A DNA stretch of 64,000 nucleotides, from positions 868,001 to 932,000 of the forward strand of contig NZ_LT635475.1 of the NCBI RefSeq assembly GCF_900120165.1, written 5' to 3'. Shown one piece after another: positions 24,533-32,782 of the stretch; within the stretch, counting starts at the first letter, position 1; each line of letters starts with the position of its first letter. The notes beneath the pieces are model-generated. The model was given only the letters and a program-made list of their open reading frames with translations. It ran no database searches and had not been told where the DNA came from. The position numbers and the translations under genes are program-made. Origin of the DNA: Ezakiella massiliensis. Its GTDB lineage: Bacteria > Bacillota > Clostridia > Tissierellales > Peptoniphilaceae.

Positions 24533-27500
24533 TTATCTTCTATTATTTATATTTTCTACCAACTCATCTATGGCGGTTTTGGGGTCATAGATGTATTTGC
24601 TTTCGCGGATGTGGGCGAGTTTCCAGCCGACTCTTTCGAGGGTGAGGGTGGTTTCGAGTTCGGTATTTAATTTGTCGCGGTCGGGTTTCATGCTGGCTGA
24701 ATGGGCCATGACGGCGACTTTTGGTTCTTTGACCACGAGCGGCAGTGGGTATTTGCCGGCTGAGTGGTTGGTTTGAATTTCGAATCCTGCTCTCTCGAGT
24801 TCAGCTTTGATTTCTTCTTCAAAGGCTGTAAGCGTGTGGTTTTTGTGGTAGTTTTCGTGGGCTTCTTCAAAGTATTCGATGGTGAATTGTCTGAGGTCAC
24901 CCGTCTTTAAATCTTTTTGTCTGAGGGACGTAACTAAAATTTCTTGGTCGCGGGCCCGTGAGAAGGCTACATTGTAGCGTTTTTTGTTGAGGTCTTCTCC
25001 TCCTTCGCTCATGAGGCGGAGGGGTTTGTCCTGTGGGCTGTCGACCATGGATAAGAAGATTATATCTCTTTCGTCTCCTTGGAAGTCGACGGGTGTGCCT
25101 GCCATAAGTTTGCGGTTGTCGTAGTCGATGATGTCGATTTGTTCGATCATCATGTCGTCTATGAGTTTGGCTTGTGCGTCACCCAGGAGTGATATCACAC
25201 CGATTGTCTTTCCGTCGTAGGCAGGGTCTGCCAAGATTTCTTTGATGGTCTCCAAGATTTTGTCAGCTTCGATTTGGTTTGTATCGCCTTCGCGAACGCC
25301 CTCCACATGGACCAGTTTGAGGGCTGGTTTAATTGTCGTATCATTGGTGTCACGCAGGGGCAAAATTTTACCGTCGTATGAGAGTTTGTTGGAGTATTCG
25401 ATAATCTCTGGGACTGACCTGAATTGTTCCTTGAGTAAAAATGATGGGAAGGACGCTTTTAAGATGTCGTAAAGGGATGTGGTCAGGTCCATGAGGTGGT
25501 AGTTGGGGAAGTCCTCGGATAGTGAGGCTGCCCTTAGGTTTTTCACACGCTCTAGGCCGATGTTGGCGTAGAGAGGTGTGGTTTGTTTGTCGTCGCCGAT
25601 GGCAATTATCTTTGGCGAAGTGTAGACGATTGGCAGGGATAATATATCGGCCTGGCTGGCTTCGTCTACGATTGTGAGGTCAAAGTATTGTTTGAGGGCG
25701 ACGTTATCTATGCAGTCGTCAATGGTCATGATCCAGCATGGTACATAGCCTTGGGCTTCACGAAGTAAGTCGTCGGCCTTGGCTTTGAGTTCCTTGGCGT
25801 CGCGTCCTGTGCCCTTGCCGATTTTTTTGTAAGTGAGCTCAAGGCCTTTTAAAGTTTGCCTGATCTCTGGATTTTCGTCCATACGTTTTAGGAAGTGGTA
25901 CCATGAAAGCGTGCGCGCGTATTCGCGGTTGTTTTCGATAATGGATTTCCTATACCAGGACAGCATCTTCCGCATTTTTTCGTAGGGGTTTTTGATGATC
26001 TTGGAGACTTCTTCGTCCAAGATTTTAACCTTCCAAGCGGTTTCGATGTGTTCGGGCACTTCCCTTTCCCCGTGGATGCCAAAGCGTCTGTCCAAAAATT
26101 CTTTCCAGGATGGAGCAATGTCCAAGCGTTTTAAAAGTTGTTGGCGTTTTTTGGCGATGGCGATACGACGACTCATGGCATCGTACTCGGCATAGTCTTC
26201 GGAGTATTGGATGAGTTTTTTATTTAATGTATCGTTTTTAAGGGCGTTTATGATTTCAATCTCATCAGTTGATGACAAGAGTTCAGCGTTTGTGTCTAGT
26301 TTTTTCCTTTGAGTCAAGACTTCCTTATTATATAGGTTCATGAGCTTCAAGAGATTGTAGATGTCGGTTGACAGGTAGGCGAGGATTTCACTGGATGGGT
26401 TTTCGCTAACCGGGCCCAGCTTGTTTATAATCTTGGCCGGTAAAATTTCTGTCAGCCTGTGGTGGACTCTCATGTATAGGTCTTTAAAAGCGTAGAGCTC
26501 TTCGAGTTTTTGGAAGATGAAGTCCTTATTTTTGAAATAATCGTCGAAGGGCTCGCCTTCTTTGGATGCGATCAATTCATCGTAAACGCTTTTTAATTCG
26601 TCAATCAAAACGTCATAGTTCATGAGGACTATGGCATCGGACACGTCTTTTTTGCTGCGGATGGGTTCACCGTTTATCTTGAACTCTTCCATAACCAGCT
26701 TGCGGTTTTTCTTGAAGAGCATGTCAAAAGTACCGGGTTTGTCCTTCTTGGAATAAATTTCCTCCAAGATTCCCAGCTCTTCGATTATGTCGGCTCTGGC
26801 TATCTTTGGATAGTCGATGGATTTGCCCGTCAGGGTTTCGATGTTGGCGGCTCTGAAACGGTCAACTTCCATGGATAGGCGGCTGAGCTCCTTGTATTGT
26901 TTGTTGTCAATTATATTTAGGCCGGCCCTGATTGCGTTTTGCTGCCATTCAGGCAAGTCTATATAGGATTTCAAGGCTTCAAGGTCGGTGTATAGTTCCT
27001 CGTAATCGCCGTAGGTCGTTAAGATCTCGCCCATGACTTTGACTCCGTCGTCCGTGAGTTCCGTGCCGGCAGGTGCCAGGGGCTTGTATTTGAGGGATTC
27101 AAATTCCAAGCGGTCCAGATTTACAAGAACTTCTTCAAATTGGCTAGGCGTCAAGAGTTCATTGATGTCTGGCAGATTTTTATCTAGGGCCTTTTCCTCT
27201 TCAAAAGAGACTTCCTTGTTGGAATTGTAAAGGTAGTCGAGTTCGTCCTTGTCGAAGGGGAAGGCAGTGTTTTTGATTGAGCCGGGAATTAGGCTCATGT
27301 ATTCGTAATTGTCCACGACGAATTTGGCGGCCTCGATTGGCGTGAGCTTTTCGTCGTCATAGTAGATTGGCAGGCCCTCTGTCTCCAAGATGTTTAGGAT
27401 GGTGGACTTGGTCTCCTCCATGCGAGAGAGGATGTCGGCCCTTTCGCCTGCAAGCTTCTTGGCCTTGGCTTCCATCTCAAGGGTGGTGTGGTTGGAGATA

Positions 27501-28579
27501 AATTCATTTATATAATAGAGGGTCTCGTTGATGTCGTCGTTGGAATCCATAATTCTGGATACAACAAGGCCGTTAAAGGCAGGGTCGATCATGTTTTTTA
27601 AAACGCGGAGGGCTTTTTTCTTTTTAGATAAGACCAAAATGCGTTTGCCCTCAGCCAGATAATGGCCGATGATATTGGCGACCGTGTGGGTCTTGCCCGA
27701 TCCTGGTGGCCCGTCGACGAGGGTAACCGTGTTGGCGTAAGACGATTTAAGTATGTTTAGCTGCTCGGAGTTGTATTCCTTGGTAAAGAGGCCAAAGTCA
27801 AGGGGCTTGGTCTCCTCTTCGTGGATGACAGCGTCGCCTGAAATTTGGGAAATGATTGGCGACTTGCGGTCGGCCTCGTAAAAGGCGATGGCCCGGTCAA
27901 AAGTCGTGGTCGCAGCAGAAGTTTTGGGCGCCAAAATAATAACATTTCTATCGATTAGAGTAACTGGAGTGAGCTTGTAGTCGGCTGTGTAGTCTTCGAC
28001 CACTTGGCCCTCAGCGTGAAGGCGCTTGGCAATGCCACGCATAAAGGCGGACGACTCCTTGGAGGAAATTGGATTGTAATAATTTTGCCTGAGCTCGTCA
28101 GAAATCCGCTTTAGCTCCATGGGGTTGACATTTGAAATCTTGGACAGGAGCTTGACATTTAAGTCGGAAGCGACATTTGAATTCTTGAGCTCAATGATTT
28201 GCTTTTTGGGATCCATAGAAATATTAATCCTCTTGGTAAAGACCGGGTAATTGATATCGGACTCGGAGGATGAAGTGAGAATCGCATTTGCAATGTAGAG
28301 ATCCAGGTCCTCGCTCTCGTTTTGTATAATGTAAAAGAGTTTTAAAAATTTGAGGTAGAGGTCTTGGATCCGGCGGTCCTCAGCAGATTTTGAAGAGAAG
28401 GGACGCTTGATACGCAAAATAAATTCGTCCTCAGGGCCGCCAGTGGCAATGTAGGTCGAATTTTTGGGTAGGTCGTCCAAGTACATATAAAAATCCAATT
28501 CGTCCAAATTGGAAATAGTCTTGTCCTTCTCGTATGAAAGTTGTCTTAAGAATCGTAAAAGTGAAATCGTCTTGTCCAT
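24533..28579 (-). CDS. Large SF1 (Upf1/DNA2-like) helicase with C-terminal nuclease-like domain
   Basis: 1348 residues from ATG 28579 (MDKTISLLRFLRQLSYEKDK), preceded by GGAG and a promoter at 28631-28660; the longer frame begins upstream of the promoter. Walker A GPPGSGKTHTVANIIGHYL is at about 290, Walker B TIVDEASQAD at about 971, motif III GDDKQTTP, motif IV QFRS, motif V TPVDFQGDERDIIFLSM and motif VI RYNVAFSRARD follow in order. Between motifs I and II lies an insertion of about 600 residues, largely helical. The final 85 residues (ELERAGFEIQTNHSAGKYPL to the end) resemble the Vsr/MTES_1575-type endonuclease fold seen at the C-terminus of such proteins. Likely role is nucleic-acid processing or defence; not proven. 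Confidence 0.82.
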   Translation of the reverse strand: MDKTISLLRFLRQLSYEKDKTISNLDELDFYMYLDDLPKNSTYIATGGPEDEFILRIKRPFSSKSAEDRRIQDLYLKFLKLFYIIQNESEDLDLYIANAILTSSSESDINYPVFTKRINISMDPKKQIIELKNSNVASDLNVKLLSKISNVNPMELKRISDELRQNYYNPISSKESSAFMRGIAKRLHAEGQVVEDYTADYKLTPVTLIDRNVIILAPKTSAATTTFDRAIAFYEADRKSPIISQISGDAVIHEEETKPLDFGLFTKEYNSEQLNILKSSYANTVTLVDGPPGSGKTHTVANIIGHYLAEGKRILVLSKKKKALRVLKNMIDPAFNGLVVSRIMDSNDDINETLYYINEFISNHTTLEMEAKAKKLAGERADILSRMEETKSTILNILETEGLPIYYDDEKLTPIEAAKFVVDNYEYMSLIPGSIKNTAFPFDKDELDYLYNSNKEVSFEEEKALDKNLPDINELLTPSQFEEVLVNLDRLEFESLKYKPLAPAGTELTDDGVKVMGEILTTYGDYEELYTDLEALKSYIDLPEWQQNAIRAGLNIIDNKQYKELSRLSMEVDRFRAANIETLTGKSIDYPKIARADIIEELGILEEIYSKKDKPGTFDMLFKKNRKLVMEEFKINGEPIRSKKDVSDAIVLMNYDVLIDELKSVYDELIASKEGEPFDDYFKNKDFIFQKLEELYAFKDLYMRVHHRLTEILPAKIINKLGPVSENPSSEILAYLSTDIYNLLKLMNLYNKEVLTQRKKLDTNAELLSSTDEIEIINALKNDTLNKKLIQYSEDYAEYDAMSRRIAIAKKRQQLLKRLDIAPSWKEFLDRRFGIHGEREVPEHIETAWKVKILDEEVSKIIKNPYEKMRKMLSWYRKSIIENNREYARTLSWYHFLKRMDENPEIRQTLKGLELTYKKIGKGTGRDAKELKAKADDLLREAQGYVPCWIMTIDDCIDNVALKQYFDLTIVDEASQADILSLPIVYTSPKIIAIGDDKQTTPLYANIGLERVKNLRAASLSEDFPNYHLMDLTTSLYDILKASFPSFLLKEQFRSVPEIIEYSNKLSYDGKILPLRDTNDTTIKPALKLVHVEGVREGDTNQIEADKILETIKEILADPAYDGKTIGVISLLGDAQAKLIDDMMIEQIDIIDYDNRKLMAGTPVDFQGDERDIIFLSMVDSPQDKPLRLMSEGGEDLNKKRYNVAFSRARDQEILVTSLRQKDLKTGDLRQFTIEYFEEAHENYHKNHTLTAFEEEIKAELERAGFEIQTNHSAGKYPLPLVVKEPKVAVMAHSASMKPDRDKLNTELETTLTLERVGWKLAHIRESKYIYDPKTAIDELVENINNRR

Positions 28580-28630
28580 AATAACTCCAATCAAAAACAT
28601 TTGCACCAAAAGATGCAGATTTATATTTAC

Positions 28631-28660
28631 ATTATAACATAAGGGGCGAGCAATGGGCAA
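28631..28660 (-). promoter_or_regulatory. Promoter of the helicase gene
   Basis: TTGCCC (28655-28660), 18-base spacer, TATAAT (28631-28636) on the minus strand, about 50 bases before ATG 28579. Confidence 0.65.
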
Positions 28661-28674
28661 ATAAAAAATATTTC

Positions 28675-28703
28675 CAATAAAAAATGACCCATAAGGGCCA
28701 TTT
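28675..28703 (-). terminator. Terminator downstream of the sirtuin operon
   Basis: AAATGACCC (28682-28690), ATAA, GGGCCATTT (28695-28703) with a minus-strand T run behind. Confidence 0.7.
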
Positions 28704-28710
28704 ATACATA

Positions 28711-28795
28711 CATAATTTGCGAGGGCCGTAAGATTCTCAACACCTCATATTCATAATTTGCGAATAGCATTAGATTCTCAACATCTCATATTCAT
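28711..28795 (-). repeat. Two 41-bp tandem units leading into element B
   Basis: CATAATTTGCGA starts at 28711, 28752 and 28793. Units share AGATTCTCAACA and CTCATATT. The first carries GAGGGCCGTAAGATT, a phrase found again at 32.6, 54.8 and 55.0 kb. Confidence 0.75.
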
Positions 28796-28925
28796 AATTT
28801 GCGAGAGAATTTCGATGAGATTCGAAGTGAAATAAACTAAAAAATATGGCCGGAATAAACCGGCCGCTACAACGCTTCGCGTATTTTTTAGTTTTTCACA
28901 AGAATGTCGCAATTTTAACCGCAAA
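28796..28925 (-). repeat. Element B copy 2, with H1 as its core
   Basis: Ends AATTTGCGAG and CCGCAAATT are inverted. Inner pairs TTCG/CGCAA, GTGAAA/TTTCAC and CTAAAAAAT/ATTTTTTAG lead to H1 GGCCGG-AATAAA-CCGGCC (28848-28865) with CTAC at 28867. The other B copies have a GTAC-type core instead. It overlaps the last codons of the sirtuin gene. Confidence 0.85.
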
Positions 28926-29646
28926 TTTCTTGCATAACCTCTCTAAATACTTTGCCTATTTTTTCATATATACATAAATCCGCGGCTCCATCGTAGGAGG
29001 TTTTAGATAAATTAATCAATACTAAATTCTTGCCTCTGAAATAATTGATGAGGCCGGCCGCTGGATAAACGACCAGGGACGTGCCTCCAACTATGAGTGT
29101 ATCGCAAGTTGAAATTTCGTGGACTGCATCAGCAAGGACTGCTTGGTCCAGGCCTTCTTCATATAAAACTACGTCGGGCTTTACCACTCCGCCGCATTCT
29201 GTGCAATGGGGTATGTCGCCGAGTTTTAAAAATTCATCCAAATCATAAAACTTTCCACATTTTGTGCAGTAGTTCCTATGGACTGAGCCATGGAGTTCGC
29301 ACACGTGCTGGCTGCCTGCCATTTGGTGGAGGCCGTCTATGTTTTGGGTGATGACTGCGGATAATTTCCCCATGTCCTCGAGCTTAGCCAGGGCCTTGTG
29401 GCAATCGTTTGGCTTGGCGTCGGGATAGATAAGGTTCTTCCTATAAAAGTCAAAGAAATCCGCAGGATAATTTACATAAAAGCTGTGGCTGACCATATCC
29501 TCTGCGTGGAGGGTCCTGCCCATGGCCTTGTTAAAAACGCCATCAGCAGACCTGAAGTCGGGTATGCCCGATTCGGTGGACACGCCCGCTCCGCCAAAAA
29601 ATACAATTTTATTTGAATTTTTTATAATTTCAGCAAGTTTATTCAC
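28915..29646 (-). CDS. cobB: NAD-dependent protein deacylase (sirtuin, CobB-like)
   Basis: 243 residues. NAD-binding motif GAGVSTESGIPDFRS is at about 20-34, the catalytic motif TQNIDGLHQMAG at about 115-126 with the acid-base histidine at about 136 (LHGSVH), and the four zinc cysteines are in CTKC (about 144-147) and CTEC. It removes acyl groups from lysine using NAD. The start codon is GTG at 29646, three bases after the stop of the lipoprotein gene, so the two are probably co-transcribed. The last four residues (EICG) and the stop lie within repeat element B. Confidence 0.93.
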   Translation of the reverse strand: MNKLAEIIKNSNKIVFFGGAGVSTESGIPDFRSADGVFNKAMGRTLHAEDMVSHSFYVNYPADFFDFYRKNLIYPDAKPNDCHKALAKLEDMGKLSAVITQNIDGLHQMAGSQHVCELHGSVHRNYCTKCGKFYDLDEFLKLGDIPHCTECGGVVKPDVVLYEEGLDQAVLADAVHEISTCDTLIVGGTSLVVYPAAGLINYFRGKNLVLINLSKTSYDGAADLCIYEKIGKVFREVMQEICG

Positions 29647-29649
29647 GCC

Positions 29650-30645
29650 TTATTTTTCATCTCCGTCTGTCTTTTCGTCTGTTTTTTCATCTGCCTTTTC
29701 GTCTTCAGTTTTATTTCCTTCTGGCATTTGTGGAAGGCCCGGTTGTGGGTTTGTTTCCTTAGGTTGGATGCCGATTGAAAGGAGGGTTCCGTCTTCAGCG
29801 TAAACGAGATTGTATTCAACAGCTGGTCCTTCTTCGTAAAGGGCAACGGCGGAAACATTTATAATCTTGCCTGTGATGCCCAAATCTTTGAGGGATGAAA
29901 CGGCTGTCCTGTCGGTGATATTTAAGATGTTCATTTCTTTTCTATTGGAAACCTTGTCGGCGACAGCAGCGAGTTGGGCTTCAAAACCCTTGTGGGCTTC
30001 TTCGTCCATTTCCATGAGCTTTAGCTTTGGCTTGATGGCTGCGTAGTCCTTGTTTTCAACTAGATCTGCAAGGTCTTCAACTTCTTTGATGATGTTGGCA
30101 TATTTTTCCTTGTTTTTCTCTTGGTCTTGCATTGGGAAAAATCTCCAGTCAATAAGCTCACCATCTTCGGTAACGATTAGGTCGAAAGCTAGAGATTGGT
30201 TTTCGCCTTTGACTTGGCCTGAGTAAAATTTAACCTTGCCAAATTCTTCGTCGTCGTGGTCTTGCTTGATAAGCGCTTCGAATTCGCCAAGCTTACCTGT
30301 GTCCTTGAAAATGTTTTGAGTTAGCTCATAAACATCTTCTGTTTGATATTCTTTGGATTTTTCGTGCATTTTTTCATGAACGGTCGCAAATTCTTCGTTT
30401 GCCATGAAGTTTAGGGTGTCCATAACTTCTTTTTTGTCATTGTCGTCGACGTTTACAAAGTTTTGCATTTCAGGATTTTGACCCTCTGTTTGGTTTTCGT
30501 CCTTGTTTTCGTCCTTATTTTCATCTGTCTTTTGTGTATCCTCTGTTTGTGGGCTCGTGTCTTTTGCATCGTCCTTCTTGGTGCAAGCAAAGCTTGAAAA
30601 AGCAAGGGCAAAAGCCGCGAGAATGATCAATAATTTTCTTCTCAT
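29650..30645 (-). CDS. DUF3887-type lipoprotein
   Basis: 331 residues. The signal peptide ends at the lipobox FAC with the cysteine at residue 21, followed by an acidic linker with NKDENKDENQ repeats (about 25-60). Two repeats of a domain of about 110 residues follow (VMDTLNFMANEEFATVHEKM near 70 and LADLVENKDYAAIKPKLKLM near 195), a pattern of DUF3887 proteins. The C-terminus is again acidic with DEKTDGDEK-like runs. Probably anchored on the outer membrane face; function unknown. Promoter at 30687-30715 and ribosome site AAGGAGAATATT. Confidence 0.78.
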   Translation of the reverse strand: MRRKLLIILAAFALAFSSFACTKKDDAKDTSPQTEDTQKTDENKDENKDENQTEGQNPEMQNFVNVDDNDKKEVMDTLNFMANEEFATVHEKMHEKSKEYQTEDVYELTQNIFKDTGKLGEFEALIKQDHDDEEFGKVKFYSGQVKGENQSLAFDLIVTEDGELIDWRFFPMQDQEKNKEKYANIIKEVEDLADLVENKDYAAIKPKLKLMEMDEEAHKGFEAQLAAVADKVSNRKEMNILNITDRTAVSSLKDLGITGKIINVSAVALYEEGPAVEYNLVYAEDGTLLSIGIQPKETNPQPGLPQMPEGNKTEDEKADEKTDEKTDGDEK

Positions 30646-30659
30646 AATATTCTCCTTTA

Positions 30660-30722
30660 TATATATTATTTTAATCTCAAGAACATATTATAACACAAAA
30701 AAGGGGGAATGTAAAAAATAAA
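30660..30722 (-). repeat. Promoter-bearing 62-bp direct repeat, left copy
   Basis: Matches 32285-32347 at roughly 54 of 62 bases. Includes the lipoprotein promoter: TTTACA (30710-30715), 17-base spacer, TATAAT (30687-30692). Confidence 0.85.
30687..30715 (-). promoter_or_regulatory. Promoter of the lipoprotein-sirtuin operon
   Basis: TTTACA, 17 bases, TATAAT on the minus strand, followed about 25 bases later by the leader with AAGGAG. Confidence 0.8.
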
Positions 30723-30729
30723 GATCAAT

Positions 30730-30757
30730 AAAAAACGATTAGATTTTACTCTAATCG
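30730..30757 (-). terminator. Terminator after the second AlbA_2 gene
   Basis: CGATTAGA (30736-30743) and TCTAATCG (30750-30757); minus-strand T run behind. Confidence 0.8.
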
Positions 30758-30787
30758 CTTTTGACTTTTAGGGGCTCAACTTATTTA

Positions 30788-32215
30788 TTACTCATCAAGC
30801 TCCCAATGACCATTATTTCCACTACCTACATATTGCAAATTATCTATTTCCTTTATAGCCCTTTGTATAGTCTTTACACTTACCCCTGCACCTTCTGACA
30901 TAGCCTGCCTTGTAATTTTATTATTTAATCTTACTTGTGCTTTTATAAATTCAATCAGTTCATCTCTGCCCTGAGGGACATTCTGAGGGACATTGTGAGA
31001 GACATCGTGAGGGACATTCCCTCCCCCCACCTTTTGCGTCGCTATCTTCTTAAGTGGAATAATTGTCTTGAATATATGCCCTTCCTCGAACAAAGGATTT
31101 GCTCCCGAATAAAGCTGTGTGTATTTATAAGTGTTTCGCATCCCTGAACCTAACTCATCGGCGAGACCTATTTCTCTAAATACTTTGGAAATAGCCGGGT
31201 TTTTAGGAAACGGTTCAAATTTTTGCAAATCTAGTACTCCAGTTCCATGAGCTAAATTACTATTTTCAACAATAATGTTCTCATCACTAATAATCATCTT
31301 TGCAGGATATCCACTTGAATAATCTCTATGGGCTAGCGTATTAGAAACTATTTCTCTAAGTATAAGGTCTCTTGCGTTAACCTTTACGATTCCGTCTAAT
31401 ACAAAAAGGTCATTTAAATGCTTTTGTCCAAAAGCTATAAGCCTATCGTAGCTATCAATTAAATTTGTCGTAATAACATCTCGATCATCATATCTGTCCT
31501 TATTTTCAACTCTTAATATCGCATCGGTTTTGTGTTGCGGAAGAACAGACATAATAGAGTTATCTTTTCCAAATAACAAAATTGCAGCTAGTGTAATCCC
31601 CTCTCGTTTTGTTTCTAAATCTGTAAGAATTAGATTCGCACTTCTAAGGAGTTCTTCATCACTCATCCTACCCCAAGCGTGATTTTTATCTAGCGAGGTC
31701 GCCATTATCCTTGATTTTTCAATAACTGACGTATCAAGGAATTCAATATCAAGATTTGTATATACTTTATTTACAAAATAACTCCCCTGTTTCCTCCCAT
31801 ATAGCTTATAGACAAGTTCTGAATGATTTGTAATATTAATATCTCCTTCATAAGACCTGTCCCAAATTTTCCCATTATGTCTACATACCTGATAACCTTC
31901 AGGAACTCTGATGTAAATTACTTTTTTATCGTCTATATCAAAGACTTCAGGGAGCAAATAAAGTGGTGGGTATATCTTTTGTGGATTATTAACTGCAGTT
32001 GTAAATTCTTTAATCACTTTACTAACTTTCTCTTCACTAACACCGACAATTTCTCTTTTATCATTTACACCCAGTAAAATATGCCCTCCATTCCTATTAT
32101 TAAAAGAGCATACAGTATCAAAGACATCTTTAGTTAAAGCCTCCTTAGATTCTTTAAACTCAACATCTATTTTTTCTCCGAATTTTATTAGTTTCTTTAT
32201 CTCGTCTATATTCAT
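30788..32215 (-). CDS. AlbA_2 / HATPase_c_4 ATP-binding regulator, second copy
   Basis: 475 residues, same family as the 11522 gene but only distantly similar. The AlbA_2 domain is at about 10-130 (KIDVEFKESKEALTKDVFDT, GGHILLGVNDKREIVGV). The ATPase-like part is at about 270-375 (ILREIVSNTLAHRDYSSGYP, LADELGSGMRNTYKYTQ). A linker of four-residue repeats (NVPH, DVSH, NVPQ, NVPQ) at about 400-415 comes before the C-terminal winged helix (VSVKTIQRAIKEIDNLQYVG). It is flanked by direct repeats that both carry a promoter, so it appears to be an insertion beside the lipoprotein operon. Target unknown. Confidence 0.8.
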   Translation of the reverse strand: MNIDEIKKLIKFGEKIDVEFKESKEALTKDVFDTVCSFNNRNGGHILLGVNDKREIVGVSEEKVSKVIKEFTTAVNNPQKIYPPLYLLPEVFDIDDKKVIYIRVPEGYQVCRHNGKIWDRSYEGDINITNHSELVYKLYGRKQGSYFVNKVYTNLDIEFLDTSVIEKSRIMATSLDKNHAWGRMSDEELLRSANLILTDLETKREGITLAAILLFGKDNSIMSVLPQHKTDAILRVENKDRYDDRDVITTNLIDSYDRLIAFGQKHLNDLFVLDGIVKVNARDLILREIVSNTLAHRDYSSGYPAKMIISDENIIVENSNLAHGTGVLDLQKFEPFPKNPAISKVFREIGLADELGSGMRNTYKYTQLYSGANPLFEEGHIFKTIIPLKKIATQKVGGGNVPHDVSHNVPQNVPQGRDELIEFIKAQVRLNNKITRQAMSEGAGVSVKTIQRAIKEIDNLQYVGSGNNGHWELDE

Positions 32216-32284
32216 CTGCTTACTCCACCACCTTTATTTCAATATATTTATCTTTAATAAAAACTATAAATTTGGAATTTTATT

Positions 32285-32347
32285 TTTATATTACTTTAAT
32301 CCTAGAAAGATATTATAACACAAAAAAGAGGGAATGTAAAAAATAAA
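32285..32347 (-). repeat. Promoter-bearing 62-bp direct repeat, right copy
   Basis: Second copy of 30660-30722; its TTTACA (32335-32340) and TATAAT (32312-32317), again 17 apart, would drive the AlbA_2 gene. Confidence 0.85.
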
Positions 32348-32371
32348 AAAAGAGATTGCAAAAGCAATCTC
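32340..32371 (-). terminator. Orphan minus-strand terminator
   Basis: GAGATTGC-AAAA-GCAATCTC (32352-32371) with a minus-strand T run (32341-32351). No gene on the minus strand ends here now, suggesting a lost neighbour. Confidence 0.65.
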
Positions 32372-32429
32372 AAAATATACATATAAAATATATTGAAGCG
32401 AATTTTTTCCTCTGGGGCAGGACTCTTCT

Positions 32430-32451
32430 GGCTACATAAAGTAGCCCCTAC
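32430..32451 (-). repeat. H1 hairpin, GGCTAC stem
   Basis: GGCTAC-ATAAA-GTAGCC (32430-32446), CTAC 32448-32451. A further stem variant with perfect pairing. Confidence 0.85.
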
Positions 32452-32511
32452 AACCGCAGAGCGATATAATGGCTGAATTTATTTAATCTACGGATATTTT
32501 TCAGAACGTAG

Positions 32512-32575
32512 GTAGAGTCCGATTTATTTCGGACATACGCGGGCCCGATCCCCATTTATGGGGTGAGGGTTTGCG
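32512..32575 (+). repeat. GTAG-H1 plus H2-type hairpin
   Basis: GTAG 32512-32515, H1 GTCCGA-TTTATT-TCGGAC (32517-32534), then CCCCAT-TT-ATGGGG. The second stem differs from the ACGGG/CCCGT version yet pairs fully. Confidence 0.85.
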
Positions 32576-32628
32576 AAATGTAAAATCGCTTGCCTCATAT
32601 ACATAATTTGCGAGGGCCGTAAGATTCA

Positions 32629-32660
32629 CCAATCGAACATCGTTACACTCGTTCTCTTGG
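32629..32660 (+). repeat. C element, GAAC core
   Basis: CCAATC, GAAC, spacer, GTTC, TCTTGG. Relative to the GAGCG version both arms changed together. Confidence 0.65.
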
Positions 32661-32685
32661 GAATCTCTGACACGAGACCTGCTAG

Positions 32686-32719
32686 CCAATCGAGCGTCGT
32701 TATCACTCGCTCTCTTGGG
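32686..32719 (+). repeat. C element, GAGCG core, third copy
   Basis: CCAATCGAGCG, spacer, CTCGCTCTCTTGGGC, directly before the IS left end. Confidence 0.65.
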
Positions 32720-32782
32720 CTAGGGCTTCGAAAATTGATGAGTGTCCTGTTCCCCGAAAATTGGACACAAGAGGAGGAGAAC

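Noticed and set aside
30660-32347. Insertion-sequence ends around the AlbA_2 gene
   Set aside because: The flanks are direct, promoter-bearing repeats without inverted termini or a transposase.
32657-32782. N-terminal extension of the IS OrfA
   Set aside because: Crosses a C element and the IS left end; the AGGAGG-preceded ATG at 32783 is inside the IS.
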